Below the pieces are notes generated by a model. The model searched no databases and was not told the origin of the DNA. It saw only the letters and a list, made by a program, of their open reading frames with translations. From Avanaerovorax sp964442135 (GTDB taxonomy: Bacteria > Bacillota > Clostridia > Peptostreptococcales > Anaerovoracaceae), in the NCBI GenBank assembly GCA_964442135.1, contig CAYTYN010000041.1, forward strand, positions 1 to 12,948: a DNA stretch of 12,948 nucleotides, given 5' to 3'. Positions 12,916-12,948 of this stretch are shown here, one piece after another; positions within the stretch are counted from its first letter, which is position 1; every line of letters begins with the position of its first letter. The position numbers were made by a program, and so were the translations under genes.

Positions 12916-12948
12916 GTAGTTTTTACAAGATTTAGTCCGGCTTTTCTC

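Noticed and set aside
1..12948. Search for tRNA, rRNA, CRISPR arrays, insertion sequences, phage or toxin-antitoxin genes.
   Set aside because: Nothing in the sequence supports any of these. Gaps between genes are short and accounted for.

Overview
The window looks like chromosome from an anaerobic, Gram-positive member of the Clostridia. Evidence: strong AGGAGG-type ribosome binding sites, an rpoN-gap-pgk-tpiA-secG order close to the clostridial glycolytic locus, a membrane pyrophosphatase with Na+-pump signatures, and a GlpP-type antiterminator with its partner genes. A family-level placement would be a guess. I see no mobile elements, tRNA, rRNA or CRISPR.

Left part (1-8008, all genes on the minus strand; 5'->3' order is right to left). 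trmL (tRNA wobble methyltransferase) is followed by rpoN (sigma-54), which has its own extended -10 promoter. Then come the triose-phosphate glycolytic genes gap, pgk and tpiA, tightly packed, with TAAGGAGG and 1-nt junctions. After these come secG (Sec translocon) and hppA (Na+-type, K+-dependent pyrophosphatase), closed by a good intrinsic terminator. A Cys-tRNA(Pro) deacylase of the YbaK family runs off the left edge. Two genes usual in related loci are missing from this block: the repressor gene cggR between rpoN and gap, and gpmI/eno between tpiA and secG.

Right part (8228-12948) is a glycerol-3-phosphate module. glpP, encoding the G3P-responsive antiterminator, is the only plus-strand gene and has a clean promoter. 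It faces a four-gene minus-strand operon: a GlpA-like FAD dehydrogenase with a C-terminal [2Fe-2S] BFD-like domain, a pyridine-nucleotide/FAD oxidoreductase, a four-cysteine DUF1667 protein, and a cytoplasmic glycerophosphodiester phosphodiesterase (GDPD). The first three are coupled by ATGA and TAATG overlaps and probably form one multi-subunit anaerobic G3P dehydrogenase.

The most interesting element is the untranslated leader of that operon (about 12763-12880). It can form a strong intrinsic terminator, and upstream segments can form an alternative hairpin that takes the terminator's left arm, a four-segment attenuator. The obvious reading is that GlpP with G3P stabilises the antiterminator. 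No glpF or glpK is present, so the G3P handled here may come from GDPD acting on glycerophosphodiesters (lipid turnover) rather than from imported glycerol. An unexpected 12-bp perfect inverted repeat also lies inside the glpA-like coding sequence.
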